Program-made: the position numbers and the translations under genes
The notes under the pieces: generated by a model
Told to the model about the DNA's origin: nothing
Seen by the model: only the letters and a program-made list of their open reading frames with translations
Database searches by the model: none
Source of the DNA: a virus
Length of the DNA: 25,969 nt
Virus record (IMG/VR): IMGVR_UViG_3300036716_001445
Span: 1 to 25,969 of that record
Direction: 5' to 3' (one strand)
In this document: positions 18,940-25,969 of the stretch, in pieces
Position numbering within the stretch: the stretch's first letter is position 1
Layout: every line of letters starts with the position of its first letter

Positions 18940-19740
18940 TTATATAAGAGTAACTTTCCCTCCCCAAACCCTATGATTTGATGAAGTTACAATTACTTTA
19001 ATTAGTAAAAAATTAGTTGCAGTTGAAATTGTGTCTGTAATATCAACCACTGAATTCAATGTTCCTGTTCCAATTGCTGTTCCAAGCCCGTTTGTATCAA
19101 TATCCATTTCATAAACATCAACCACTTTTGATGAATTGTTTGAATAAATTATAACTTCAGTTGCTGTTTTTCCATAAGGAATTGCAATTGATGCAACCAT
19201 TTCTTGAGATGGATCTTCAACAACCATTCCTGTATTTGTTCCATCTACAAATTGCAAAGCGCTTCCAGTAACATCATCATTTGCAACAAAATCCCTTGGC
19301 AATATTTTAATGTAATCCAAATCAACTCCAATAATATAGTTTGAATCAATTGTGTATTCCCCTCCCTTATAATTTATCGGCCCCAAATCATCATCATCAA
19401 CGGGCATTCCAGCAATTGTTCCTTGTGTTTTTCTTTGGTATTGAACAAAAAGATTTTCTTTGCTTATTTGCAATTTATCTCCAATTTGTATTGGAATTTC
19501 TGGAGTTATTGAATCAACACTTATTGAAGTTGCAGTTGCAGCAGCATCAGCACTCACTGTAAATTCAACCCCAGAAATAATAAATTTATCTCCATCTTTT
19601 AAATCAATAGATGTTCTTGTAACTGCTATTGAAGTTATTGCTGTTGAATCATCATAATCGGCTGTTAAAACTCCAACTATAAATGAATTTGATAATTCAT
19701 TATTATTTATTTGCTTTATTGGATTTACTCTTGTTGTCAT
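18940..19740 (-). CDS. Structural (tail tip associated) protein, 266 aa
   Basis: The protein begins MTTRVNPIKQINNNELSNSF. It is rich in Thr, Ser, Asp and beta-strand segments, with few charged helices. Repeated 'D-G-D-K-F-I-I-S-G-V-E-F' and 'I-G-D-K-L-Q-I-S' strands appear in the first half, followed by an acidic D-D-D-D near 117-120. The C-terminal half has a jelly-roll-like pattern (A-S-I-A-I-P-Y-G, V-I-I-Y-S-N-N). It follows the tail tip gene (ATGA overlap) and precedes the lysis genes, where receptor-binding or tail accessory proteins are normally encoded. It is a candidate receptor-binding or tip decoration protein. No family is recognised. Confidence 0.72.
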   Translation of the reverse strand: MTTRVNPIKQINNNELSNSFIVGVLTADYDDSTAITSIAVTRTSIDLKDGDKFIISGVEFTVSADAAATATSISVDSITPEIPIQIGDKLQISKENLFVQYQRKTQGTIAGMPVDDDDLGPINYKGGEYTIDSNYIIGVDLDYIKILPRDFVANDDVTGSALQFVDGTNTGMVVEDPSQEMVASIAIPYGKTATEVIIYSNNSSKVVDVYEMDIDTNGLGTAIGTGTLNSVVDITDTISTATNFLLIKVIVTSSNHRVWGGKVTLI

Positions 19741-22139
19741 CCTTGGCTTTTTATTGTTTTACTCCCAGAAATTACTGTTGTTGGAACTACATATTTAACT
19801 TCAACCATATTTAAATTCCATTCATCCATTGACATATTAAATGTTCCCCTCATTAACATAAATTCTTTTCCATCCGAATCTTCTAATTTTGATAATGGAT
19901 TTAAATACTTAAGTTTTGTTGATCCACTATAATATTTGTCCGTTTCACTTAAAGCAGAAGTTGAACTTAATGTTAAAATTGATTCACTTTGATTGTATAA
20001 AATATTTGTACTTAATAAATCAATTATTTTTTTGTCATAAGTTAGAACAGAATAATCAAATTGAGATGTTCCTGAATTCCAAGCATAAATTCCTTGAGCC
20101 CATTTTCCGTTTTCATTAACAAAAACCCAACTTGATCCATTATAAACTTGTATTGTTGTAAATGTGTTTGCTCCTGTTCCATCCCCAAAATTCAATTCTC
20201 CAATATTATAAACAAAAGTATCTGATGAATCTTGTGTTGTTACTGTTTCCGTTGAAGCTGTTCCAAAAGTTGAACTTCCTGATGCAATTGGAACAAATTG
20301 ACTGATGTATTGTGGGCTCATATTTAAATCAACAGAATCCGAATAATCAAAAGCATATTTTGTTGGAACTTTCTTTTTTTCAACTGCTGTTCCATCTTCA
20401 TTCAATCCCCCAGAACTTGGATTTGTTTGAACAATTCTCCCATGAGAATAAAGAGCTGTTTGTCCTTGAGATTCAACTTGATTTGTAGCTAAAGCATCGA
20501 ATCCCGTATAAGTATAAAATTGAAAATCCCATTCCCCTTCAAAAATTGAATCTGTTGGAATTAAATTTGAAGTTGTGTTTGTTGTTGTGTTTGTTGTGGA
20601 ATTAAAAACTTCAATTGTAACTGGAGCGTTAATTCCTGAGTTTGCTGGAATCCATATTGATTCTCTTACATATTGTTGATTGTTATCCAAAGGAAATTCT
20701 CCAACTGAACTCATCCATCTAAATTCCGAATAAGTTGCAGCTTGATGTTTGTACATGGTCATATTATCAGAAGCTCCCCATCCAGAATCTGTTGGCTTTG
20801 CTCTAATTGTCCAAAGAGTTTCCATTTTTAAATCTGCTGTTGATGTATTTGAAAAGTCGCAATATATTTTACAAACAAACCCCTCCAAATCTTTTGCATT
20901 AGTTAATTGCATTGTTTGTGCCACTCCATTAAAATTTGATTTCTGTATATATTCAAAATAAGCTCCTGATGTTGTTGGCCAAGTTGTGGGAGTTATACTT
21001 CCAGTATTATGAGTTATAAACAACGGAAATCCATTAAATAAATTCATCCCAGCATTTTCAATATATGTTCCTTTTGTTTTTTTAATAGCTGGCAAAGCTT
21101 GATAACTTGATCCGCTTAATTTCTGAAGTCCAGCACCAACATTTGTTCCATTTTCAAAAGCCATTTTATACAATGAATAATTTGTATTCCCCAAATAATT
21201 TCTGTTTGCTCTTAAACCACCACTATAATAATATTCCCTTGTTGGAATATTTATTGGAGTTGTAAATGGAGCTGATCCTGCTTCATCAGTGTTATATTCA
21301 TTAACTTGAATAAAATGAAACTGATTTTGCCAATATATTAAACGCATTCCGAAATTGTTGCAAATATCTTTTAGTACATCATAACAAGTAGGAACTTTCA
21401 TAAATCCATTTTCATCCTCAGAATAAAAAGGACGCATTGAAATTTTCATTAGTGCCAACGGATCTTCTTCTGCACTTGGCGTCATCTCTTCATTCCACCA
21501 ATTAAAAGCAGTTTGAATTGTGTAATTTTCAAGCTCTCCACCAGTATCATCTGAAGCTAATAATTGCCCAGTATTATCCAATAATAATTTCAACCATGAA
21601 CTTGAATTTCCAATAATTTGTTGAAAACCTGCATTATCCCAAGTGTCAGCTCTTACATAAGGATAGGATGGAACAGCGCTTGTTGATGAATTTGTTTCTC
21701 TTAAAAAAGGAATTTCTTTTAATGTTGCCAATCCATCTATTGCTTTTAAAGTAGTTTCATAAGGAAATGAAACATCTTCTCTTGTTTCCAAATCCATTAT
21801 TACATATCCGCTCCAAATATAACTTCCAGATGTTCCAATTCTAATTGTTATCCAAACATCTTTTTCTTGATAACCAGTTCTTAATCCATCAATAAAAGCT
21901 TGTTGGCTTGAATCTTCAATCATAAGAGGAAAATTTAAACTTGAAGTAATTATTGGGGAATTTTTATCATCAACAGTTTCACTTTCATAACTTATTTCCG
22001 CCCCGCTCTGCCCTAAAGTCCAATCTTTTGGTGGCCCAGATGGCCCATTCCACCAAAGCGTTGCTGTGTAAGTAGTTCCATTAGAACTCTTTATTGTAGT
22101 GTTTGCATATTCACTTAAACCATAAGCCGATCTTGCCAT
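19737..22139 (-). CDS. Tail tip / baseplate hub protein (800 aa)
   Basis: The protein begins MARSAYGLSEYANTTIKSSN. Residues 1-150 have beta-rich hub-like features: 'Y-T-A-T-L-W-W', 'E-I-S-Y-E-S', 'I-I-T-S-S-L-N-F-P-L', and 'W-S-G-Y-V-I-M-D-L-E'. A middle domain contains 'D-V-L-K-D-I-C-N-N-F-G-M-R-L-I-Y-W-Q-N-Q-F-H-F-I-Q-V', resembling the tail hub's 'domain III' segment. The C-terminal third is Ser/Thr/Asn-rich. It sits immediately after the tape measure gene, where siphophages encode the distal tail and tail-associated hub. No separate Dit, Tal or long fibre gene exists, so this single protein may combine those roles. Confidence 0.78.
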   Translation of the reverse strand: MARSAYGLSEYANTTIKSSNGTTYTATLWWNGPSGPPKDWTLGQSGAEISYESETVDDKNSPIITSSLNFPLMIEDSSQQAFIDGLRTGYQEKDVWITIRIGTSGSYIWSGYVIMDLETREDVSFPYETTLKAIDGLATLKEIPFLRETNSSTSAVPSYPYVRADTWDNAGFQQIIGNSSSWLKLLLDNTGQLLASDDTGGELENYTIQTAFNWWNEEMTPSAEEDPLALMKISMRPFYSEDENGFMKVPTCYDVLKDICNNFGMRLIYWQNQFHFIQVNEYNTDEAGSAPFTTPINIPTREYYYSGGLRANRNYLGNTNYSLYKMAFENGTNVGAGLQKLSGSSYQALPAIKKTKGTYIENAGMNLFNGFPLFITHNTGSITPTTWPTTSGAYFEYIQKSNFNGVAQTMQLTNAKDLEGFVCKIYCDFSNTSTADLKMETLWTIRAKPTDSGWGASDNMTMYKHQAATYSEFRWMSSVGEFPLDNNQQYVRESIWIPANSGINAPVTIEVFNSTTNTTTNTTSNLIPTDSIFEGEWDFQFYTYTGFDALATNQVESQGQTALYSHGRIVQTNPSSGGLNEDGTAVEKKKVPTKYAFDYSDSVDLNMSPQYISQFVPIASGSSTFGTASTETVTTQDSSDTFVYNIGELNFGDGTGANTFTTIQVYNGSSWVFVNENGKWAQGIYAWNSGTSQFDYSVLTYDKKIIDLLSTNILYNQSESILTLSSTSALSETDKYYSGSTKLKYLNPLSKLEDSDGKEFMLMRGTFNMSMDEWNLNMVEVKYVVPTTVISGSKTIKSQG

Positions 22140-24700
22140 TATACTGTTCTATTTCTGTTAAATTTTGTTCTTGCGTTTGAAAGGAAAATGTCATTTCCTG
22201 CTAATTTTCCCTCAACAACTATGTTTTGACTTCCCGTTCCAATCATTGATTTTAATTTGTCTAATGGAGCAACAACTTCAGGATTCCCAGCATTCGTTCC
22301 AGCCCCCTCTCCAATCAATCCTAATGTTGGCCCTGTTACTAATCCCCCCTCTGCAAATTGTGGAATCAATGAATTGAAAGCTGTTTTTGCTAATCCCGCA
22401 GCCGCTCCCGCAACAACTGGAATTGCCCAAACTGGAAGAAATGAATCTTTTAAAGCGTTTGCAACTGCCGCAGCAATCCCTTGAGAAATTAACCCCCCAA
22501 TTATATCTCTAAAAACTCCCAATGCAGATTTCCCAAACTCTTCAAATGATTCTGCTCCCTGAGCTAAATTATCTCCTAATTTATTAACCATTGATTCCAA
22601 TCCCGCTTCCAACTCCCAAACTGTTGTTCCAAAAAAATCTGCTATCTCACTCCCAAAAAATCCAAATATTTCTCTATATTTATTCACTGGCTCAGTATCA
22701 AAAATCTCTTCTAAAGGAAGGGATTCTGCAAGTTTCATTTCCCCATTATAATCCGCCAGGTTTTCCGTTACTTTTTTTATAGAAAGAGAAAGTAGTTCAG
22801 TTTGTTTTACTTTTCTATTACTTGGCCCATTATCTCCATCATCTCCATCATCATCTGGATCATTATCATCTCCATCCCCATGATCAACTTTTAATATTAT
22901 TGGTGCTTCTGTTGTTTTATTTAATTCTGCTATTTTGGTTGTTAATTCATCCGTTAGCTTAGTTAGCTCAGAAATTTCTTTTGTATCAATATTTTCTTGA
23001 ACGCCCTCTTGGAATTCCGTTACTTTTCCTGTAGCTAAATCAAAAATTTTCACTAATGGAGCTAAATTACCCAAAGCAATCTGTGTCCCAACATTTACTT
23101 CAGTTGAAACATTTCCTGTTTCTTCAAGATCTATGATTTGCCTTTGTATTTCTGTAAGTTTATCTTGGTATGCAGTAACTTTTGCAACATTTATTAAACT
23201 TTCCTTTAATCTTTCCGTTGATTTATTAAGCATGTCCGAACTGTAAGTCGCCTCATCAATTTCATCATAATAGCCCGGATAAGTTGATTTCAATAAATCC
23301 AATGCTTTTTTCTTCTCTTCAAGAGATGTTGTTTCAGATTCAATTGCTCCTGTTAATAAATCTATATTGACTAAGTCAGCAGCAACTGATTTTTGTGCAT
23401 CGTTATTTAAATCATTTAATTCTTTTTGAACATCAACTTGAACTGAAAATGCTTTTACAAGTTTATAAACACCTGTAACAACAACTGCAATTGCCGCAGC
23501 AGCCAAAGCCCAAGGATTTGCCATCATAAATTTGTTTACATCAATGATAGCAGTTTTTAATTGTCCGTAAGCAAGAATTGCTTTTCCAACTATTAAAAGA
23601 ACAGGGCCAATTGCCGCAAGAATCAACCCCCATTGCACAATATTTTTCTTTTGTTCGTCTGATAATGTTCCAAACCATTTTACAGCAGATTCAATTTTCT
23701 CAACAAATACTTTAAACACTGGAACTAAATGTTCTCCCATTTCAATTGCAACTCCCTCAAGTTGAGATTTCATTCTCCTCATTGATCCAGCAACACCAGA
23801 ATCCATAATATCAGCCATGTTTTTGGCTTCTCCAGCTGAATCAATAAAATCATCTGTTAAATTCTGAATTTCAACACCACTTTGAGCAAGAATTGTTGCA
23901 ACATTTGCCCCTCTTTTACCAAATAAATCCATTGCAGCAGCTAAAGGATCGGATGCATTGTTTATTTCATCCATTGCTTCTCCCCAAGTCATTCCGTTTT
24001 TCGCAAGATCTAAAAAGATATTTCTTAAAGCTGTTCCAGCTGTTGAAGCTTCAACTCCATTATTAACAAGAACTCCCAAAATTGCAGATGTTTCTTGAAT
24101 ACTTGCTCCCGCTTGTTTTGCAACTGGAGCAACCGAAGCCATTGCAGTTTCAAATTTCGTCATATCCAAAGCAGTTGAACTGAATGAATCCGCCATAACA
24201 TCAGCAATCATGTTCATATCCTCAGCTTCTAATCCAAAAGCATTCATTGTTTTTGCCGCAACTGTTGCAGCTTGTCCAAGATCTGAATCTGTTGCTTGAG
24301 CTAATTGCAAAATTGATTCTGTTGATTTGTTTATTTCTTGTGGAGTTAAACCAAGTTTTGAAAGATTCAACTGCAATTCTGCAACTTGCGAAGCTGTAAA
24401 CATTGTAGTTGATCCAAGAAGTTTTGCCGATTCTGTTAATTTTTCAAATTCAACTTCTGTTGCTCCTGAAATTGCTTTTACTTTTAACATTGATTGTTCA
24501 AAATCAGCAAAAGTTTTTAATGAAACAGCACCAAGCGCAACAATTGGAAGAGTTAAATTTGTACTTAAACTTTTTCCAGTTCTTTCAACACTCTTTCCAA
24601 ATTTACGAAGTTTCTTTTGAGCTTTTTTCATTGCTCTATCAAAACCGCCTAAATTTGCCCCGAAATTAAAAGTTAATAAACCAACTGCTTTACTTGCCAT
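22139..24700 (-). CDS. Tape measure protein (853 aa)
   Basis: The protein begins MASKAVGLLTFNFGANLGGF. Residues 40-330 carry the phage minor tail/TP901 tape-measure core: 'F-E-Q-S-M-L-K-V-K-A-I-S-G-A-T', 'L-G-S-T-T-M-F-T-A-S-Q-V-A-E', 'A-A-T-V-A-A-K-T-M-N-A-F-G-L', and 'A-G-T-A-L-R-N-I-F'. Hydrophobic helices near 360-410 and 755-780 may become membrane-active during DNA entry. Residues of about 609-629 are an extremely Asp-rich, Gly-containing linker. The C-terminus has G-G-L-V-T-G-P-T, common in these proteins. Tape measures set tail length; by the usual ratio about 0.15 nm per residue, a tail of roughly 130 nm is expected. Confidence 0.94.
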   Translation of the reverse strand: MASKAVGLLTFNFGANLGGFDRAMKKAQKKLRKFGKSVERTGKSLSTNLTLPIVALGAVSLKTFADFEQSMLKVKAISGATEVEFEKLTESAKLLGSTTMFTASQVAELQLNLSKLGLTPQEINKSTESILQLAQATDSDLGQAATVAAKTMNAFGLEAEDMNMIADVMADSFSSTALDMTKFETAMASVAPVAKQAGASIQETSAILGVLVNNGVEASTAGTALRNIFLDLAKNGMTWGEAMDEINNASDPLAAAMDLFGKRGANVATILAQSGVEIQNLTDDFIDSAGEAKNMADIMDSGVAGSMRRMKSQLEGVAIEMGEHLVPVFKVFVEKIESAVKWFGTLSDEQKKNIVQWGLILAAIGPVLLIVGKAILAYGQLKTAIIDVNKFMMANPWALAAAAIAVVVTGVYKLVKAFSVQVDVQKELNDLNNDAQKSVAADLVNIDLLTGAIESETTSLEEKKKALDLLKSTYPGYYDEIDEATYSSDMLNKSTERLKESLINVAKVTAYQDKLTEIQRQIIDLEETGNVSTEVNVGTQIALGNLAPLVKIFDLATGKVTEFQEGVQENIDTKEISELTKLTDELTTKIAELNKTTEAPIILKVDHGDGDDNDPDDDGDDGDNGPSNRKVKQTELLSLSIKKVTENLADYNGEMKLAESLPLEEIFDTEPVNKYREIFGFFGSEIADFFGTTVWELEAGLESMVNKLGDNLAQGAESFEEFGKSALGVFRDIIGGLISQGIAAAVANALKDSFLPVWAIPVVAGAAAGLAKTAFNSLIPQFAEGGLVTGPTLGLIGEGAGTNAGNPEVVAPLDKLKSMIGTGSQNIVVEGKLAGNDIFLSNARTKFNRNRTV

Positions 24701-24965
24701 TTTCTTCCATTTTTTTAATGTATTCTGCTCTCTCTTTTAATTTTTTAAAATCAATATTCTTTTTCTTTTCATCCCATTCAAACTCAATCAATTCAGTTGG
24801 TTTGATAGTTTTGTGTTTTGGAAGTTGGATGTTTAATAATAAACAAGTGCTCCATCTTATTCTTTCCCAATCATTTCTTTGCCTCAAGTTTTCCAATTCA
24901 TAAAATCCATCAACCTTGTTCCAAAATTCTCTTGGCAACATATCATAAAATTCATCAACTCCCAT
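24690..24965 (-). CDS. Tail assembly chaperone, T-like second frame (open to 25046)
   Basis: From its own ATG the frame encodes 91 residues, MGVDEFYDMLPREFWNKVDG and so on, ending in a Lys/Glu-rich helix. The same frame stays open upstream to 25046 and encodes T-W-Q-K-I-E-K-L-A-F-G-Q-L-G before the ATG. That is the conserved-looking part of second-frame chaperones ('lAf-x-x-L-G-x-x-x-x-E-F-x-x-M-x-P-x-E'). So the functional product is probably the G-T fusion of about 220 residues made by -1 frameshifting near the end of the first frame, not a protein starting at 24965. It overlaps the tape measure start by 11 bases. Confidence 0.82.
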   Translation of the reverse strand: MGVDEFYDMLPREFWNKVDGFYELENLRQRNDWERIRWSTCLLLNIQLPKHKTIKPTELIEFEWDEKKKNIDFKKLKERAEYIKKMEENGK

Positions 24966-25006
24966 TCCTAATTGCCCGAATGCAAGTTTTTCAATCTTTT
25001 GCCAAG

Positions 25007-25351
25007 TTAGCTCTTCTTTTTCGCTCTCTTGGCTTTTGGCTTTCCCTCATTTCCTGAACTCATTGATCTTGTTAAAATTTCAAATGCTTTTTCCATACAT
25101 TCCATGTTTCCATCAAATAAATCTGTAACTTCATCAATGTTCATTCTGAACTCTTGTTTTGCCGCCCTGTGCCCATCTTCAATTCCGCAATATATCAATG
25201 TAAATGCATCATTGAAAGTTATTTTTCCATTTCCAAGTTTATCAAGATCTGCCATTGTTGATCCTGTTTTTAAACTGTATTTTCTTAATGCATTAAATCC
25301 AAATCTAACTGGAAGTTTTGTTTCTCCTATTTCTAAAATTTCGTATTTCAT
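25007..25351 (-). CDS. Tail assembly chaperone, G-like first frame
   Basis: I set the start at 25351 (MKYEILEIGETKLPVRFGFN; 114 residues). A longer reading from 25399 would run through the terminator stem at 25379-25425. The opening 'Y-E-I-L-x-I-G-x-x-x-L-P-V-R-F-G-F-N-A-L-R-K-Y' is characteristic of siphophage tail chaperones of this type ('x-F-x-x-N-A-L-x-x-F/Y'). The end is very basic (K-P-K-A-K-R-A-K-K-K-S), produced by the A-rich slippery region. It binds the tape measure during tail assembly and is not part of the virion. It follows the tail tube gene and terminator, so its level should be lower. Confidence 0.88.
   Translation of the reverse strand: MKYEILEIGETKLPVRFGFNALRKYSLKTGSTMADLDKLGNGKITFNDAFTLIYCGIEDGHRAAKQEFRMNIDEVTDLFDGNMECMEKAFEILTRSMSSGNEGKPKAKRAKKKS
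25010..25024 (-). other. Probable -1 ribosomal frameshift site
   Basis: The zero frame reads GCG AAA AAG AAG AGC TAA. The downstream frame is -1 relative to it. G-AAA-AAG (25022-25016) is the most likely slip site, allowing the second tRNA to re-pair perfectly (AAG to AAA) and the first at two of three positions (AAA to GAA). A fusion would read K-R-A-K-K then E-E-L-T-W-Q-K. The slippery sequence is not the best known type, and no downstream stem was found by eye. Confidence 0.65.
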
Positions 25352-25378
25352 TTTCTTTCTTTTCTCTTTTCTGTAATT

Positions 25379-25425
25379 AAAAAAAACCAACCGCCGCACC
25401 CAGAAAAGAAAAACGCAGCGGCTGG
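25379..25425 (-). terminator. Rho-independent terminator after the tail tube gene
   Basis: In minus-strand RNA CCAGCCGCUGCG (25425-25414) pairs along its full length with UGCGGCGGUUGG (25398-25387), 12 pairs including three G.U. The loop is 15 bases, followed by eight U (25386-25379). It is the most GC-rich spot in the genome. It sits 16 bases after the tail tube stop and 28 bases before the chaperone start. Confidence 0.92.
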
Positions 25426-25440
25426 CTCAATATCAATTAA

Positions 25441-25875
25441 CTATGAAATTGTTTGTGTTAAAGCACCTGATCCTGTAAAAGAAGCACTATATGTTGAAGT
25501 ATCTTCTAAAGGAGCAGTTAAAGATAAACTTGTTATCCATGCTGTTCCTGTATATTTAGTATCTTCAGTTGATGTTGTTGTAACTCCAAAAGTTAATTCA
25601 AAACTTGTTCTTGTATCAATATATGATGAAAATAATTCACTCATTGTTAATCCTGAAATTGCTGATCCATCAGGAGCAAGCCATGCATATAATGCATCGC
25701 AAGAAACATCCCAGTTTCTCATTCCTTCCATGTTTTCATCCCAACCACCGCTTTCTTTTGAAGATGTTGATCTTAATGAATGATTGATGTTGATTGAACA
25801 GTTTGTTGAATATGCAACTAATGTTCCAGCAACATAAACTTTCAGATCCGTTCCGTTTAATTGTCCGTTTGCCAT
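25441..25875 (-). CDS. Major tail tube protein (TP901-1 type)
   Basis: This 144-residue protein begins MANGQLNGTDLKVYVAGTLV. 'G-T-D-L-K-V-Y-V-A-G-T-L-V-A-Y-S-T-N-C-S-I-N-I-N' at 8-31 is the hallmark of TP901-1-type major tail proteins, followed by 'S-S-K-E-S-G-G-W-D-E-N-M-E-G-M-R-N-W-D-V-S-C-D-A-L-Y' with the conserved tryptophans. The C-terminal half has alternating strands (G-T-A-W-I-T-S-L-S-L-T-A-P-L-E-D-T-S-T-Y-S-A-S-F-T-G-S-G). It polymerises as hexameric rings around the tape measure. It is the most abundant tail protein, and a strong terminator follows. Its first 34 bases are repeated at the other end of the window. Confidence 0.95.
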   Translation of the reverse strand: MANGQLNGTDLKVYVAGTLVAYSTNCSININHSLRSTSSKESGGWDENMEGMRNWDVSCDALYAWLAPDGSAISGLTMSELFSSYIDTRTSFELTFGVTTTSTEDTKYTGTAWITSLSLTAPLEDTSTYSASFTGSGALTQTIS

Positions 25876-25969
25876 TGTTTTTTATTTTATAAATTTATAA
25901 TTCTATTTGTTTTGATTCATCCTTTGAATCTTTTTTCTTTGATTTTTTTTCTTTTTTATCATATCCGTT
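25842..25969. repeat. Terminal redundancy, right copy
   Basis: Identical to bases 1-128 except for the base at 25843 (C, against T at 2). It includes the start of the tail tube gene and the last 25 codons, with stop, of the 58-residue gene (25895-25969), whose full copy is at 54-230. Joining the two ends restores intact gene order between the head and tail modules. Confidence 0.95.

Noticed and set aside
3087-25376. Many open frames on the plus strand, for example 3087-3386, 24327-24620 and 25029-25376
   Set aside because: They are mirror images of well-supported minus-strand genes, rich in Phe/Ser/Leu as expected from reverse reading of AT-rich coding DNA, and none has a recognisable motif or fits the operon layout.
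25007-25399. Longer first-frame chaperone starting at 25399
   Set aside because: Its first 16 codons would be read from the terminator arm and U-run. The family-like sequence starts at the ATG at 25351.
1-25969. tRNA genes, CRISPR arrays, insertion sequences, toxin-antitoxin or defence islands
   Set aside because: I looked for cloverleaf arms, regularly spaced repeats, transposase motifs and defence-type domains and found none; all space is filled by phage genes.

Overview
The window is an almost certainly complete, circularly closed assembly of a small tailed phage (siphovirus type, HK97-like head). Bases 3-128 are repeated exactly at 25844-25969, so the unique genome is about 25,841 bp. 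The DNA is visibly AT-rich, starts have A/T-rich leaders rather than Shine-Dalgarno motifs, the best promoter matches the Bacteroidota pattern (TTTG, 19 nt, TAnnTTTG-like), and the SSB is of the DUF3127 type common in Bacteroidota. The host is therefore most likely a Bacteroidota bacterium, perhaps a flavobacterium (inference). All supported genes are on the minus strand, so the genome reads from high to low coordinates as one nearly continuous transcription unit around the circle.

Transcription probably starts at the only true intergenic region (about 16438-16708). It holds a G.U-rich terminator ending the late operon, a promoter facing the early genes, and short inverted and direct repeats. 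Early genes run 16437 to about 7450: small early proteins with a shared A/T leader, a Rad52/Sak-like annealing protein, a Cas4/RecB-like nuclease with a likely Fe-S cluster, a small DnaA-domain-IV-like protein, an SSB, two winged-helix replication-type proteins, three different DNA methyltransferases, a Fis-type regulator, NinB-like, VRR-NUC and HNH proteins, and several very small membrane peptides. I see no DNA polymerase, helicase, integrase or recognisable repressor, so replication must depend on the host replisome and the lifestyle looks virulent or non-integrating.

The packaging and head module follows (7452 to 54): small and large terminase, portal, prohead protease, capsid, connector, head closure, gp10-like and tail completion proteins, and a 58-residue protein. 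Crossing the join at the ends of the contig, the tail module continues from 25875 to 18940: tail tube, two tail assembly chaperone frames joined by a probable -1 frameshift, an 853-residue tape measure, an 800-residue tail tip protein and a 266-residue structural protein. The lysis module (18938-17935) has a 56-residue membrane peptide, an M15 peptidase endolysin and a 3TM-type holin. A metallophosphoesterase with an N-terminal helix-turn-helix (17938-16709) ends the late operon. Rho-independent terminators directly follow both the capsid and tail tube genes, a likely device for making those two proteins in excess.

No tRNA, CRISPR, insertion sequence or defence island was seen. The most notable points are the GT frameshift, the terminators after the two most abundant virion proteins, the DnaA-IV-like protein, the micro-peptide cluster at 9517-9752, the structured early leader region, and the three methyltransferases.
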